NCBI RefSeq assembly: GCF_031582885.1
Contig: NZ_CP133988.1
Location: 1,123,501-1,187,500, forward strand
DNA: 64,000 nucleotides
Origin: Streptococcus parasanguinis
GTDB taxonomy: Bacteria > Bacillota > Bacilli > Lactobacillales > Streptococcaceae
Reading direction: 5' to 3'
A model generated the notes under the pieces. It worked only from the letters and a program-made list of their open reading frames with translations. It had not been told where the DNA came from and did not search any database. The position numbers were made by a program, and so were the translations under genes. Shown here piece after piece: positions 18,147 through 29,836 of this stretch (the stretch's first letter is position 1; every line of letters starts with the position of its first letter).

Positions 18147-18704
18147 ATGAAAATGAAAAAAGTAGCAACGATTTTAGCAAACGGTTTTGAAGAAATTGAA
18201 GCCTTGACCATTGTCGATGTTTTGAGACGCGCTGGGATCGACTGTGACCTTATTGGCATGGAAGAAACGGTCACAGGTTCTCACCAGATCACAGTGCAAG
18301 TCGATCGCCTCTGGAATGGGGACCTGTCAGATTATGATGGAATCTTCTTGCCAGGTGGGATGCCAGGAGCTGCAAATTTGCGTGATAATCCGGAATTGAT
18401 TGCAGCTCTTCAAGAAGAAAGTAGGAAGGGAAAAATCATTTCTGCGATTTGTGCAGCACCAATTGTCTTGGCGCGTGCCGGCCTCTTAAAAGATAAACAC
18501 TATACGTGTTACGATGGTTTTGAAGAAGAGATTCAAGATGGACACTATCAGAAAGAAACAGTAGTGAAAGACGGGAATCTCTTGACCAGTCGTGGTCCTT
18601 CAACTGCGCTTGCCTTAGCCTATGCCTTGGTAGAGCAATTTGGAGGAGATGCCCAAAGCCTTCGTCAAGGAATGCTCTATCAAGATGTCTTTGGAGATGC
18701 TTAA
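18147..18704 (+). CDS. DJ-1/PfpI-family protein (ThiJ-like)
   Basis: 185-residue flavodoxin-like protein of the DJ-1 superfamily. The elbow cysteine is in SAICAAPIVLA near residue 107, with the acidic partner in the N-terminal FEEIEALTIVDVLRRAG and the GGMPGA loop near 72. Members act as chaperones or as glyoxalase/deglycase enzymes; the activity is not decidable here. The start is either 18147 or the ATG two codons later; both are served by an AGAAAGAAG sequence. It sits 13 bases after rodA and before a terminator, so rodA and this gene probably share a transcript. Confidence 0.87.
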   Translation: MKMKKVATILANGFEEIEALTIVDVLRRAGIDCDLIGMEETVTGSHQITVQVDRLWNGDLSDYDGIFLPGGMPGAANLRDNPELIAALQEESRKGKIISAICAAPIVLARAGLLKDKHYTCYDGFEEEIQDGHYQKETVVKDGNLLTSRGPSTALALAYALVEQFGGDAQSLRQGMLYQDVFGDA

Positions 18705-18801
18705 AAGAGCTCTTTTGGGCACCATATTTTCTGGTGAAAGTTTACATTCTATGACGGGAAATGACTTCTCTATGATTTAAAATGAAATGACCGTAAAAAA
18801 T

Positions 18802-18844
18802 GGCTAAAATCCCCCCTAAATGAGGGTTTTAGCTTATTTTTTTT
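18802..18844 (+). terminator. Intrinsic terminator after the DJ-1 gene
   Basis: GCTAAAATCCC pairs with GGGTTTTAGC, followed by a T-rich tract. It isolates the rodA unit from the HAD-gyrB unit. Confidence 0.85.
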
Positions 18845-18853
18845 GTCCATTTG

Positions 18854-18862
18854 TGGTATAAT
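18854..18862 (+). promoter_or_regulatory. Extended -10 promoter of HAD-gyrB, probable leaderless start
   Basis: TGG TATAAT (18854-18862) ends seven bases before the ATG at 18870. A start site at the usual distance falls on the initiator codon. No ribosome-binding site precedes the ATG. Confidence 0.65.
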
Positions 18863-18869
18863 ATTGACT

Positions 18870-19433
18870 ATGAATTATCATGATTTTATATGGGATCTTG
18901 GTGGGACGCTATTGGATAATTACGAAACGTCCACAAATGCCTTTGTAGCGACATTGAAGGACTTTCACATCCAAGCCGATCATGATTCTGTTTATGCAGC
19001 ATTAAAAATCTCAACACAGGATGCAATTCAAACCTTTGCACCTCATATTTCCAATTTTCGTACGGAATACAAGAAAAAAGAAGCCTTGGGCTTGCAAGAG
19101 CCGGTCTTATTTGAGGGAGCAAAAGAGTTACTAGAAGAGATCCAAGCACATGGAGGACGCCATTTTTTGGTATCTCATCGGGATCGCCAAGTTTTGACCC
19201 TTATTGAACAGACAGGCATTGCACCCTACTTTACGGAGATTGTAACGGCAGACGAGGGCTTTCCTCGAAAACCAGACCCAGCCTCTATGCTTTATTTGAA
19301 GGAAAAATATGGTATTCAAGACGGTCTGGTCATCGGAGATCGTCCGATCGATATAGAAGCTGGAAAGGCTGCAGGGCTTTCGACCTATTTATTTGATTCC
19401 ATGCCACACTTACACCAGTTTATATTTGAATAG
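18870..19433 (+). CDS. HAD-superfamily hydrolase upstream of gyrB
   Basis: 187-residue HAD phosphatase with a small helical cap, similar to phosphoglycolate-phosphatase-like proteins. Motif I is altered: WDLGGTLLDN has Gly where the second acid is usual (DxDGT), so the normal general-acid Asp is replaced. Motif II is LVSHRDR, and motif IV VIGDRPIDIEAG near 155 keeps its acids. In pneumococcus the gene in this position is likewise annotated as a HAD hydrolase. The start at 18870 (MNYHDFIWDLGG) is preferred over an in-frame start at 18843, which would lie upstream of the -10. gyrB begins 12 bases after its stop, so they form an operon. Confidence 0.85.
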   Translation: MNYHDFIWDLGGTLLDNYETSTNAFVATLKDFHIQADHDSVYAALKISTQDAIQTFAPHISNFRTEYKKKEALGLQEPVLFEGAKELLEEIQAHGGRHFLVSHRDRQVLTLIEQTGIAPYFTEIVTADEGFPRKPDPASMLYLKEKYGIQDGLVIGDRPIDIEAGKAAGLSTYLFDSMPHLHQFIFE

Positions 19434-21395
<1,962 letters not shown>

Positions 21396-21430
21396 AATTC
21401 ACCGAACGCTTCCCATTAATGGATATTTTA

Positions 21431-21439
21431 TGGTATAAT
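21431..21439 (+). promoter_or_regulatory. Extended -10 promoter of ezrA
   Basis: TGG TATAAT lies 42 bases upstream of the ezrA ATG. A normal leader with GAAGGAG follows. Confidence 0.65.
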
Positions 21440-21481
21440 TACTAGGATTACGTTCAAGTAATACGATGAAGGAGTTTTTAT

Positions 21482-23206
21482 ATGTCTAGTGGACTAATTG
21501 TTCTCATCTTTATTGTCGCCCTTATCTTGATTGTAGGATATGTGGTTGCAGTCATTTTGAGAAAACGAAATGAAGCCTTACTGGCAGCACTGGAAGAACG
21601 AAAAGAAAAGTTATACAACCTTCCGGTCAACGATGAAGTAGAGGCCGTAAAAAACATGCATTTGATTGGTCAAAGTCAAATTGCATTTCGTGAATGGAAT
21701 CAAAAATGGGTAGATTTATCCTTAAATTCATTTGCTGATATTGAAAACAATCTGTTTGAAGCGGAAGGCTATAACAATTCTTTCCGTTTCATGAAGGCTA
21801 AACAAGCCATTGATAATATCGAAAGTCAGATCCAATTGATCGACGAAGATATCAAGGCGATTCGCAAAGCTCTTTCTGATCTGGAAGAGCAGGAACAAAA
21901 GAATAGCGGTCGTGTGGTTCATGCCTTGGATATGTTTGAGGAACTTCAAAAAGAAGTCACTTCAGACCCAGATCGTTATGGCAGTGCGCTTCCTGAAATT
22001 GAAAAACAAATTGGAAATATTCAATCTGAGTTTTCACAATTTGTAACCTTGAATTCTTCAGGTGACCCTGTTGAAGCGGCTGAAATCCTTGATACAGCTG
22101 AAAATCATATTGTAGCCTTAAAACAAATTGTTGAGCGAGTGCCAGAAATTGTCACTGCCCTTCAAGTAAAACTTCCTGATCAATTAGAGGATTTGGAAAG
22201 TGGCTACCGCAAGCTTTTGGAATCTGGATACCACTTCACTGAAACAGATATTGAATCTCGTTTCCAACAGTTGCATGCTTCCTTGAAGAACAATATGGCA
22301 AATGTATCTGCCCTTGAATTGGACAATGCCATTTACGAAAATGAACAAATTCAAGAAGAAATCGATGCTTTGTATCACATCTTTACTCGTGAAATTGAAT
22401 CACAAAAAGTTGTGAAGAAGTTAGTGAAACAACTGCCTGGCTATTTAAAACATGCCAAAGATAACAATAGCAAGCTTGCGGCAGAAGTGGAACGTCTCGG
22501 TAAAACATTCGTCTTGAATGAAAGCTTCAGCCAACAGTTAAAAGAGTTGGAAGCTGAGCTATCTTCACAAGAAAATGTGGTAGAAGATGCCTTAAAAGAT
22601 TCATCTGAAACACAAAAGGCCTATTCTATCGTAGAAGAAGAGTTAGAAGCTATTCAAGCTCGATTGAAAGAAATCGAAGATGAGCAAATTGGCTTAAGTG
22701 ATTCCCTTTCAAAAATTGAAAAAGACGATGCCAATGCTCGCCAAAAAGTCAACATCTATGCCAATCGTTTGCATGCCATTAAACGCTATATGGACAAACG
22801 GAACTTGCCAGGAATTCCTCAAGAATTCTTAGAAATTTTCTTCACTGCAAGTAACAATACAGAAGCTTTGATGGATGAGTTGGAAGGGGATAAAATCAAC
22901 ATCGAATCAACCAATCGTTTGTTGGAAATCTTGACCAATGATATGAATGAATTGGAAGAAGCGGCGTATCGAATTGTTCAAAATGCGACATTGACAGAAC
23001 AATTGTTGCAATACTCGAACCGTTACCGTTCATTTGACGATCATGTACAGGCAGCCTTTGATGAGTCCCTTTATATTTTCGAAAGAGAGTATGACTATGC
23101 GGCTTCCTTCAAAGTCATCTCAGATGCTTTGGAAATGGTAGAAGCAGGCGTAACCGATCGCTTTGTTACTTCCTATGAAAAAACCCGGGAGCAAATTCGC
23201 TTCTAA
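21482..23206 (+). CDS. ezrA: Septation ring regulator EzrA
   Basis: 574-residue division protein with one N-terminal membrane helix (residues 5-26), a short basic stretch (RKRNEALL) and then a long series of spectrin-like helical repeats, almost entirely charged heptad sequence to the C-terminus. EzrA binds FtsZ and early divisome proteins and is essential in several streptococci. The length and topology are typical. The ATG follows GAAGGAG. A strong terminator follows, so it is a single-gene unit downstream of gyrB. Confidence 0.96.
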   Translation: MSSGLIVLIFIVALILIVGYVVAVILRKRNEALLAALEERKEKLYNLPVNDEVEAVKNMHLIGQSQIAFREWNQKWVDLSLNSFADIENNLFEAEGYNNSFRFMKAKQAIDNIESQIQLIDEDIKAIRKALSDLEEQEQKNSGRVVHALDMFEELQKEVTSDPDRYGSALPEIEKQIGNIQSEFSQFVTLNSSGDPVEAAEILDTAENHIVALKQIVERVPEIVTALQVKLPDQLEDLESGYRKLLESGYHFTETDIESRFQQLHASLKNNMANVSALELDNAIYENEQIQEEIDALYHIFTREIESQKVVKKLVKQLPGYLKHAKDNNSKLAAEVERLGKTFVLNESFSQQLKELEAELSSQENVVEDALKDSSETQKAYSIVEEELEAIQARLKEIEDEQIGLSDSLSKIEKDDANARQKVNIYANRLHAIKRYMDKRNLPGIPQEFLEIFFTASNNTEALMDELEGDKINIESTNRLLEILTNDMNELEEAAYRIVQNATLTEQLLQYSNRYRSFDDHVQAAFDESLYIFEREYDYAASFKVISDALEMVEAGVTDRFVTSYEKTREQIRF

Positions 23207-23212
23207 TAACAG

Positions 23213-23242
23213 AAAAATGACCTTTTAGGAGGTCATTTTTTT
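23213..23242 (+). terminator. Intrinsic terminator after ezrA
   Basis: AAAAATGACC and GGTCATTTTT arms with an 8-base loop and a T tract. Confidence 0.88.
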
Positions 23243-23318
23243 ATCTTCAAATCATCATTGAAACTTGAAATTTAAACCCTATTTTTGTATAGTAAGGGGG
23301 AAATAAGAAAGGAAAGCG

Positions 23319-23987
23319 ATGAAAAAAGTAACAGGTCTCCTCGTTATGGATGTGGATGGAACCTTGATAAGACAGGAAGGGATTGATCTACTAGCTCAAG
23401 AAGCTGGCGTGGGAGAAAAAGTGGCAGAGATTACAGCCCAAGCAATGAATGGGGAGCTGGATTTTGCAGCATCTTTAGAGGCGCGTGTTGCTTTATTGAA
23501 GGGATTAGAGACCTCTATCTTTCCGAAAATTTTGGAGCAGATGGAAGTCACACCGGGTGCTGAAAGCTTAATCACGGAACTGCATCAAAGAGGTTATAAG
23601 CTTGGTCTTGTTTCCGGGGGATTTCATGAAGTCATCGACCCCATCGCGAGGTCTTTAGGAATTGATCTAGTCCGAGCCAACCGTTTGCGGACTTCTGATG
23701 GCCGTTTGACAGGAGAAGTCCTCGGTGAGATTGTGACTCCTGAAATGAAAAAAGAGGCCCTCCTGACATGGGCGAAAGAAAATCATGTCCCACGAAGTCA
23801 GACGATTGCGATGGGAGATGGTGCCAATGATCTTCCGATGATTGAAACAGCCGGTATCGGGATTGCCTTTATGGCTAAGCCACTCGTCGCTGAGCGAGCC
23901 CCATATCGTATCGAGAAGAGGGATTTAAGCCTTGTTCTTGAAATTTTAGACCAGCATAGAAAGGAAACAGCGTGCATATCCTACTAG
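23319..23987 (+). CDS. serB: Phosphoserine phosphatase-like HAD (SerB)
   Basis: 222-residue HAD phosphatase. Motif I VMDVDGTLIRQEGIDLLA with the SerB-type Glu after the nucleophile loop, motif II LVSGGFHEV near residue 103, the Lys in PEMKKE, and motif IV AMGDGANDLPMI near 168 all match the last enzyme of serine synthesis, which dephosphorylates phosphoserine. Its 3' end overlaps the glycerate kinase gene by 16 bases. Because both act on three-carbon intermediates near 3-phosphoglycerate, joint expression makes sense, although the link is inferred. An AAAGGAAAGC ribosome-binding site precedes the ATG. Confidence 0.9.
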   Translation: MKKVTGLLVMDVDGTLIRQEGIDLLAQEAGVGEKVAEITAQAMNGELDFAASLEARVALLKGLETSIFPKILEQMEVTPGAESLITELHQRGYKLGLVSGGFHEVIDPIARSLGIDLVRANRLRTSDGRLTGEVLGEIVTPEMKKEALLTWAKENHVPRSQTIAMGDGANDLPMIETAGIGIAFMAKPLVAERAPYRIEKRDLSLVLEILDQHRKETACISY

Positions 23988-25087
23988 CCCCGGATTCATT
24001 TAAAGAATCCTTATCTGCCAAACAAGTAGCAGAAGCCTTGAAAAAAGGATTTCAAGAGGCTCTACCAGATGCAACTTTTGACCTCCTTCCTATTGGGGAT
24101 GGTGGCGAAGGCACCATGGAAACTCTAGCTGGTGTTCTGGATGTAACGGAGTACCAAACTCAAGTAACCGGACCATTTGGACAGCCTGTTTTAATGTCTT
24201 ACTACCAAAAAGATGAGATGGTTTTTTTTGAGATGGCTTCACTTGTCGGTTTAGGCTCCATTCCAGCTGAAAAACGAAATCCTCTTGAACTGGAAACACG
24301 AGGAATTGGTGAACTTATTTTGCAATTGGTTGACCAAGGGGTTAAAACGATCTGTGTGGGAATTGGCGGTTCTGCAACGAATGATGGTGGGATTGGGATG
24401 GCAGCAGGACTTGGGGTAGCCTTCTATGATGACCAAGGTCATCTGCTTCGTCCTGTTGGGGCTTCGCTCGGTCGTGTGGCTAGAATAGATACCAGTGCGA
24501 TTCCAAAAGCTTTAAAAGACATCGAGCTCCAAGTCTTAACGGATGTAACCAATCCTCTCTGTGGCAGTCAAGGAGCGACCTATATCTTTGGTGGGCAAAA
24601 GGGATTGAATCCCCTTCTATTTCCAGCTGTTGATCAGGCTATGCAGGATTTTTACCAGCTAGCAAATGCACGAATATTGTCCATGGCTGGCGCCGGAGCT
24701 GGAGGTGGCATGGCTGCTGGCTTGGTCGCTTTTGCGGGAGGTCAGATTTCCTCAGGAATTGAGAAAAGTTTGGATCTAATCGACTTCGATCGTAAGGTTC
24801 AAAAAGCGGATCTGGTCGTCGTAGGAGAAGGTAGGATGGACCTCCAATCTTTGTCTGGAAAAGCTCCTGTCGGGGTAGCCAAACGAACACCAGAGAAGAT
24901 CCCAGTGCTTGCTATTTGTGGCGGCTTAGCAGAGGATTTGCCAGCTTTCCCAAGTCATCATATTGAGGCTGCCTTCTCTATTGTACCAGGTCCTTGTGAG
25001 GTGGCAGATGCACTTACTCATGCTGAAAAAAATCTGATTTCCTGTGCTCGAAATATTGGTAACCTCTTAAAAATGAAAGCAAACTAA
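23972..25087 (+). CDS. Glycerate kinase (GarK/GlxK type)
   Basis: 371-residue kinase that phosphorylates D-glycerate to a phosphoglycerate. Family motifs are LLAPDSFKESLSA at the N-terminus, LPIGDGGEGT near residue 45, VGIGGSATNDGG near 130, and VVGEGRMDLQSLSGKAP near 285. The start codon is GTG at 23972, chosen because AAAGGAAACAG lies just upstream and because the conserved HILLAPDSFK follows at once; no nearby ATG fits. It overlaps serB by 16 bases, indicating coupled translation. Length is normal. Confidence 0.92.
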   Translation: MHILLAPDSFKESLSAKQVAEALKKGFQEALPDATFDLLPIGDGGEGTMETLAGVLDVTEYQTQVTGPFGQPVLMSYYQKDEMVFFEMASLVGLGSIPAEKRNPLELETRGIGELILQLVDQGVKTICVGIGGSATNDGGIGMAAGLGVAFYDDQGHLLRPVGASLGRVARIDTSAIPKALKDIELQVLTDVTNPLCGSQGATYIFGGQKGLNPLLFPAVDQAMQDFYQLANARILSMAGAGAGGGMAAGLVAFAGGQISSGIEKSLDLIDFDRKVQKADLVVVGEGRMDLQSLSGKAPVGVAKRTPEKIPVLAICGGLAEDLPAFPSHHIEAAFSIVPGPCEVADALTHAEKNLISCARNIGNLLKMKAN

Positions 25088-25089
25088 AA

Positions 25090-25124
25090 AACCAATTGAA
25101 AAGGAAATTCCTTTTCAATTGGTT
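25090..25124. terminator. Bidirectional terminator between glycerate kinase and YueI-like gene
   Basis: AACCAATTGAAAAGGAA and its near-perfect reverse complement form a long stem with pyrimidine- or T-rich tails on both sides, between two convergent genes. Confidence 0.85.
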
Positions 25125-25130
25125 CTTTCT

Positions 25131-25583
25131 TTAGCCAAAGAGGCGTTTCCAAAATGATTTTTTTTCAGGTGCTGTGCTCTCTTCTTTCTTTTCAAACAAA
25201 TTTGGATACTGGAGGCTGATATCGGTTGGAGAAATTCCAGATGGATGATCCGTATGGATGATGAGACCAAAGGGAGAGTGGCTACAGTCATCTGAAACAA
25301 TGCTTGCCACAAGACCAAGATCCTTTGTTTTTTTCAAATATTGAAGTTGGCTACTTTCATCTAAGGCAGGCGAAATCTTGACCAATACAGGTTCAAAGCG
25401 TTCTGAAATGTTCGTAAGAATTGAAGAATAGTGCTCCAAATAGAGATTGTCCCTTGCCTCCTCCAAGGTACATGATGCAATCACACGCTCCTCATATGTC
25501 TCCAAAAATCGACGCTGTTCATCAGGATTGAGCCGAGTAGGACCAGCAGCTTTTTCTAAAATCGTTTTATTAATATCTGTCAT
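25131..25583 (-). CDS. YueI-family (DUF1694) protein
   Basis: 150-residue cytosolic protein of the DUF1694/YueI family, function unknown. The family-like features are the N-terminal GPTRLNPDEQRRFLETYEERV, a Leu/Ile-rich middle, and LGLVASIVSD before a variable acidic-then-basic tail. It is a single gene between two other units, convergent with the glycerate kinase and divergent from eno. The ATG at 25583 has no ribosome-binding site; TGC TATACT (reverse strand 25598-25590) ends only 6 bases before it, so the transcript is probably leaderless. Confidence 0.83.
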   Translation of the reverse strand: MTDINKTILEKAAGPTRLNPDEQRRFLETYEERVIASCTLEEARDNLYLEHYSSILTNISERFEPVLVKISPALDESSQLQYLKKTKDLGLVASIVSDDCSHSPFGLIIHTDHPSGISPTDISLQYPNLFEKKEESTAPEKKSFWKRLFG

Positions 25584-25589
25584 AAGTTT

Positions 25590-25598
25590 AGTATAGCA
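25590..25598 (-). promoter_or_regulatory. Extended -10 promoter, probable leaderless start of the YueI-like gene
   Basis: The reverse strand reads TGC TATACT, six bases, then ATG at 25583. The geometry is the same as for the HD gene. Confidence 0.6.
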
Positions 25599-25726
25599 TA
25601 AAGCGTAGCAGAAGAGTAGAGGAATGCTAAAAAATTAAATAAGGAGGGGAAATGGAAGAAAATAAGGCAGTGGAACCGTTTTCTTGTTAAAAACTTCTCA
25701 ATTTTCGTAGATTTCCTTGTTTTTTC

Positions 25727-25755
25727 TTGAAAAAATAGCCTAATTACGATATGAT
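25727..25755 (+). promoter_or_regulatory. Promoter of eno
   Basis: TTGAAA (25727-25732) and TATGAT (25750-25755) with a 17-base spacer, 39 bases before the ATG, and a strong AAGGAGAG ribosome-binding site afterwards. This suits a highly expressed gene. Confidence 0.8.
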
Positions 25756-25791
25756 AGAGGAGTAAAAAATATAACTCAATAAGGAGAGTAA

Positions 25792-27099
<1,308 letters not shown>

Positions 27100-27115
27100 T
27101 CTAGTTTACTAGACT

Positions 27116-27150
27116 AAAAAGATCCTTGAGTTTTCTCAAGGATCTTTTTT
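27116..27150 (+). terminator. Intrinsic terminator of eno
   Basis: AAAAAGATCCTTGAG, TTTT loop, CTCAAGGATCTTTTTT. Confidence 0.92.
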
Positions 27151-27161
27151 GCTTGTGGTAA

Positions 27162-27193
27162 ACAAAAATTCCTCAACCAGATAGTTGAGGAAT
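27162..27193 (-). terminator. Leftward terminator of the small-protein gene
   Basis: ATTCCTCAAC and GTTGAGGAAT arms (27168-27193), with TTTTTGTTT following on the reverse strand. Confidence 0.75.
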
Positions 27194-27200
27194 CGTCTTA

Positions 27201-27386
27201 TTAGAACAAGCCTTTGATTTTGTCCAAGGCACCGCTGACCATTTCATTTCCAGATACAAGCCCTTTGGCTTGTTCAAGGTAGTCGCCAAGGTTGTCTTTG
27301 TTGTCATCAACAAATTTCTTTGCAGCGTCGAAATCTTTCTTTTCGATCATTTCTTTCACTTGGTTAAATAAGTCCAATGGATTCAT
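27201..27386 (-). CDS. Small helical protein, function unknown
   Basis: 61 residues, highly charged and predicted all-helical (MNPLDLFNQVKEMIEKKDFD to SGALDKIKGLF), with no cysteine, membrane segment or signal. The start at 27386 is chosen for the TAGGAGATCCTAAC ribosome-binding site; an in-frame ATG at 27440 lacks one. The gene has its own leftward terminator, so it is a stand-alone unit between eno and pgl. I do not recognise a named family. The alternating amphipathic pattern suggests a small stress-type or self-associating helical bundle, but that is only inference. Confidence 0.75.
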   Translation of the reverse strand: MNPLDLFNQVKEMIEKKDFDAAKKFVDDNKDNLGDYLEQAKGLVSGNEMVSGALDKIKGLF

Positions 27387-27481
27387 GTTAGGATCTCCTA
27401 AAATATAAGTTGTGAAGTCAGGCTCACGCCTTTTTCTCATCTATTTAATCATTTTTTTAGAGGTTTGACAACTAAAACGAC

Positions 27482-28492
27482 TTAATGAAAAACCGTACAA
27501 ACGGCCTCTGGAACATAGAAGTCGTCGGATAGAAGGGTCAATTTTCCGCTAGCAGAATCCCGCTTGAAGACGGTGGCATTAGGTGAATCTTGATGGGCTG
27601 CGATCAAATAGTTTTGATCAGGACTAAGCGTGAAATCACGTGGATTGAGCCCTTGAGTTGGAACAATTTCAATGAGTTCTAGGCTACCATCAGCCACGAC
27701 TTTGAAGACAGCGATGGAATTGTGAGCACGGTTAGATGCATAGAGGAATTTTCCATCAGCTGAGAGCTTGATCGCAGAAGCCCATTTTTGACCATCGTAG
27801 TCTGATGGAAGTGTAGAAACAGTTTGGAAGTGTTCGAATTCACCCATACCGTCATAAAAGAGCACATCGATCGTAGCATTTAACTCATTGATGAGATAAG
27901 CAGTCTTATAGTGAGGATGAAAGACCAGGTGACGAGGTCCTGCCCCTGGAGCTGTTTGATACTGATTGATCAGGGTCAGTTTTCCTTCCTCACTGACATC
28001 ATAGACATGTAAACTGTCTGTTCCTAGGTCACACGTGATCAGGTACTGATCTGGTGTAAGGTCTGCATAGTGGGTATGTGGACTTGCTTGATTGGCATGA
28101 GGACCACTTCCTTGGTGGGTATCTTGATCGACAAAGGACAAACGCCCATCTGCCTCTATCTTATATACGAGAACTTGGCCTTTGTGATAGTTGGCTCCAT
28201 AGACCAGTTGACGCTTGTCATCGACAGAGACATAGCAGAGTGGTGCTCCCTCTTCAACGACGTGATTGAGTGGCTGAAAATCAGCTGTAAAGCTTGCGAT
28301 TCCTCCTTTACCCTCTTCAGCTCCGACACTGTAGAGGTTGCCTTTTTCAGAAAAAGCGATATAGGTTGGATTGGGCTCAGCTGCCACTAGTTCAAGATGG
28401 CTCAATGTCCCTGTTTCAGGGTCAAATTGTGCCTTGTAAATTCCTTTGGATTCTTTTTTGGTATAGGTACCGAAATAAATGGTTTGAGACAT
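27482..28492 (-). CDS. pgl: 6-phosphogluconolactonase (beta-propeller lactonase)
   Basis: 336-residue seven-bladed propeller of the lactonase (YbhE/YkgB) family. It opens 6-phosphogluconolactone in the pentose phosphate pathway. Family marks are FGTYTKKESKGIY at the start, GSGPHANQASPHTHYADLTPD near residue 128, CDLGTDSLHVYD, GAGPRHLVFHP near 183, and FLYASNRAHNSIAVF near 248. The His and Arg residues expected around the active site are present. The ATG at 28492 follows ACGAGGTGACC. It is a single-gene unit; other lactonase-family functions remain possible. Confidence 0.85.
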   Translation of the reverse strand: MSQTIYFGTYTKKESKGIYKAQFDPETGTLSHLELVAAEPNPTYIAFSEKGNLYSVGAEEGKGGIASFTADFQPLNHVVEEGAPLCYVSVDDKRQLVYGANYHKGQVLVYKIEADGRLSFVDQDTHQGSGPHANQASPHTHYADLTPDQYLITCDLGTDSLHVYDVSEEGKLTLINQYQTAPGAGPRHLVFHPHYKTAYLINELNATIDVLFYDGMGEFEHFQTVSTLPSDYDGQKWASAIKLSADGKFLYASNRAHNSIAVFKVVADGSLELIEIVPTQGLNPRDFTLSPDQNYLIAAHQDSPNATVFKRDSASGKLTLLSDDFYVPEAVCTVFH

Positions 28493-28660
28493 AGGTCACC
28501 TCGTATGATTTGTTAGGTTTATTATATCAAAGGTCCTATTGGAAGGCAATTGCTAGTTGAAAAGGGGAGGGTCTTTCTTTCTTATTTTGCTAGTTTTTTC
28601 GTAACTTCAAGCTCAAAAAATGCTAAAATAGAAACAGATTGAAATGAAAAGGAGTTCTCT

Positions 28661-29836
28661 GTGGATAATAAAGAAAAACAGTTTAGTTTGTCCTGGTTTT
28701 TTAGATGGTTTTTAGACAACAAGGCCATTACCGTATTTTTAGTTACCTTGCTGTTGGGCTTGAATCTTTTGGTTTTGAGTAAAATCACATTTATTTTTAT
28801 TCCTATTTTTGAGTTTGCAGGAGCCGTCATGCTGCCTGTTATTATCTCTGGTTTGCTCTATTACCTGCTCAACCCCATTGTTGACTTTCTTGAAAGAAAA
28901 GGACTCAAGCGGATTTTTGCGATTTCCTTCGTCTTTTTCTTGATTGCAGTGCTTTTAATTTGGGGTCTAGCTGTAGTGATTCCATCCGTCCAACGACAAG
29001 TGGTGAGTTTCTTTCATAACCTGCCAACTTATTTGGAAAAGGCCAATGCAACCATCGATGATTTTCTAGATAATCGCGTCTCCTCAGATATCAAACCCCA
29101 ATTAGATGAGATCACTAAGGAATTGTCAGCAAACATTACTTCTTGGGCGAGTTCGATCTCTGGGCGGGCTGTCAATTGGGTCAGCAACTTGATCGGAGTG
29201 GCTTCGCAAGTCATTGTTGCCTTGATCATCATGCCTTTTATTGTCTTTTATCTTCTTCGAGATGGAAAAAATTTAAAGGGCCACATTGTTCGCTTCTTAC
29301 CGACTAAGATTCGTAAATCGGCTGAACAGGTTCTCTCAGATGTCAACACCCAACTCTCCAACTACGTTCGAGGGCAAATTACGGTAGCTATTGTCGTCGC
29401 CATTATGTTCATCATCTTCTTTAAGATCATTGGCTTGCGCTATGCGGTGACACTAGGGATCTCTGCAGGGATCTTGAATTTGATTCCTTACTTGGGTAGT
29501 TTCTTAGCCATGTTACCTGCCTTAGTATTGGGCTTGGTAGCAGGACCAGAGATGTTTATCAAGGTCTTGATTGTATTTGCAGTGGAGCAAACCATTGAAG
29601 GACGTTTTGTATCACCTTTGGTTTTGGGAAGCCAGTTAAATATCCATCCGATTACCATTTTATTTGTGCTCTTGACATCAGGATCTATGTTTGGAATCTG
29701 GGGAGTTTTCCTTGGAATTCCAGTCTATGCATCTGCTAAGGTGGTGATCGGAGCTATCTTTGAATGGTATAAGGTCGTCAGTGGCTTGTATGAAGAACAT
29801 AATGAAGTAGAAGAGGAAACACAGAGTGAGTCATAG
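28661..29836 (+). CDS. AI-2E/PerM-family membrane protein
   Basis: 391-residue polytopic protein with eight predicted helices. A family-like arrangement is clear: paired N-terminal helices, the ISGLLYYLLNPIVDFLERKG segment near residue 62, a large soluble loop (about 120-170), then four close helices with GILNLIPYLGSFLAMLPAL near 270 and EGRFVSPLVLGSQLNIHPI near 315. Family members include the autoinducer-2 exporter TqsA and Na+/H+ antiporter-like proteins; the substrate here is not known. The start is GTG at 28661 with AAAAGGAG upstream. It overlaps the TPR gene by 11 bases. Confidence 0.85.
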   Translation: MDNKEKQFSLSWFFRWFLDNKAITVFLVTLLLGLNLLVLSKITFIFIPIFEFAGAVMLPVIISGLLYYLLNPIVDFLERKGLKRIFAISFVFFLIAVLLIWGLAVVIPSVQRQVVSFFHNLPTYLEKANATIDDFLDNRVSSDIKPQLDEITKELSANITSWASSISGRAVNWVSNLIGVASQVIVALIIMPFIVFYLLRDGKNLKGHIVRFLPTKIRKSAEQVLSDVNTQLSNYVRGQITVAIVVAIMFIIFFKIIGLRYAVTLGISAGILNLIPYLGSFLAMLPALVLGLVAGPEMFIKVLIVFAVEQTIEGRFVSPLVLGSQLNIHPITILFVLLTSGSMFGIWGVFLGIPVYASAKVVIGAIFEWYKVVSGLYEEHNEVEEETQSES

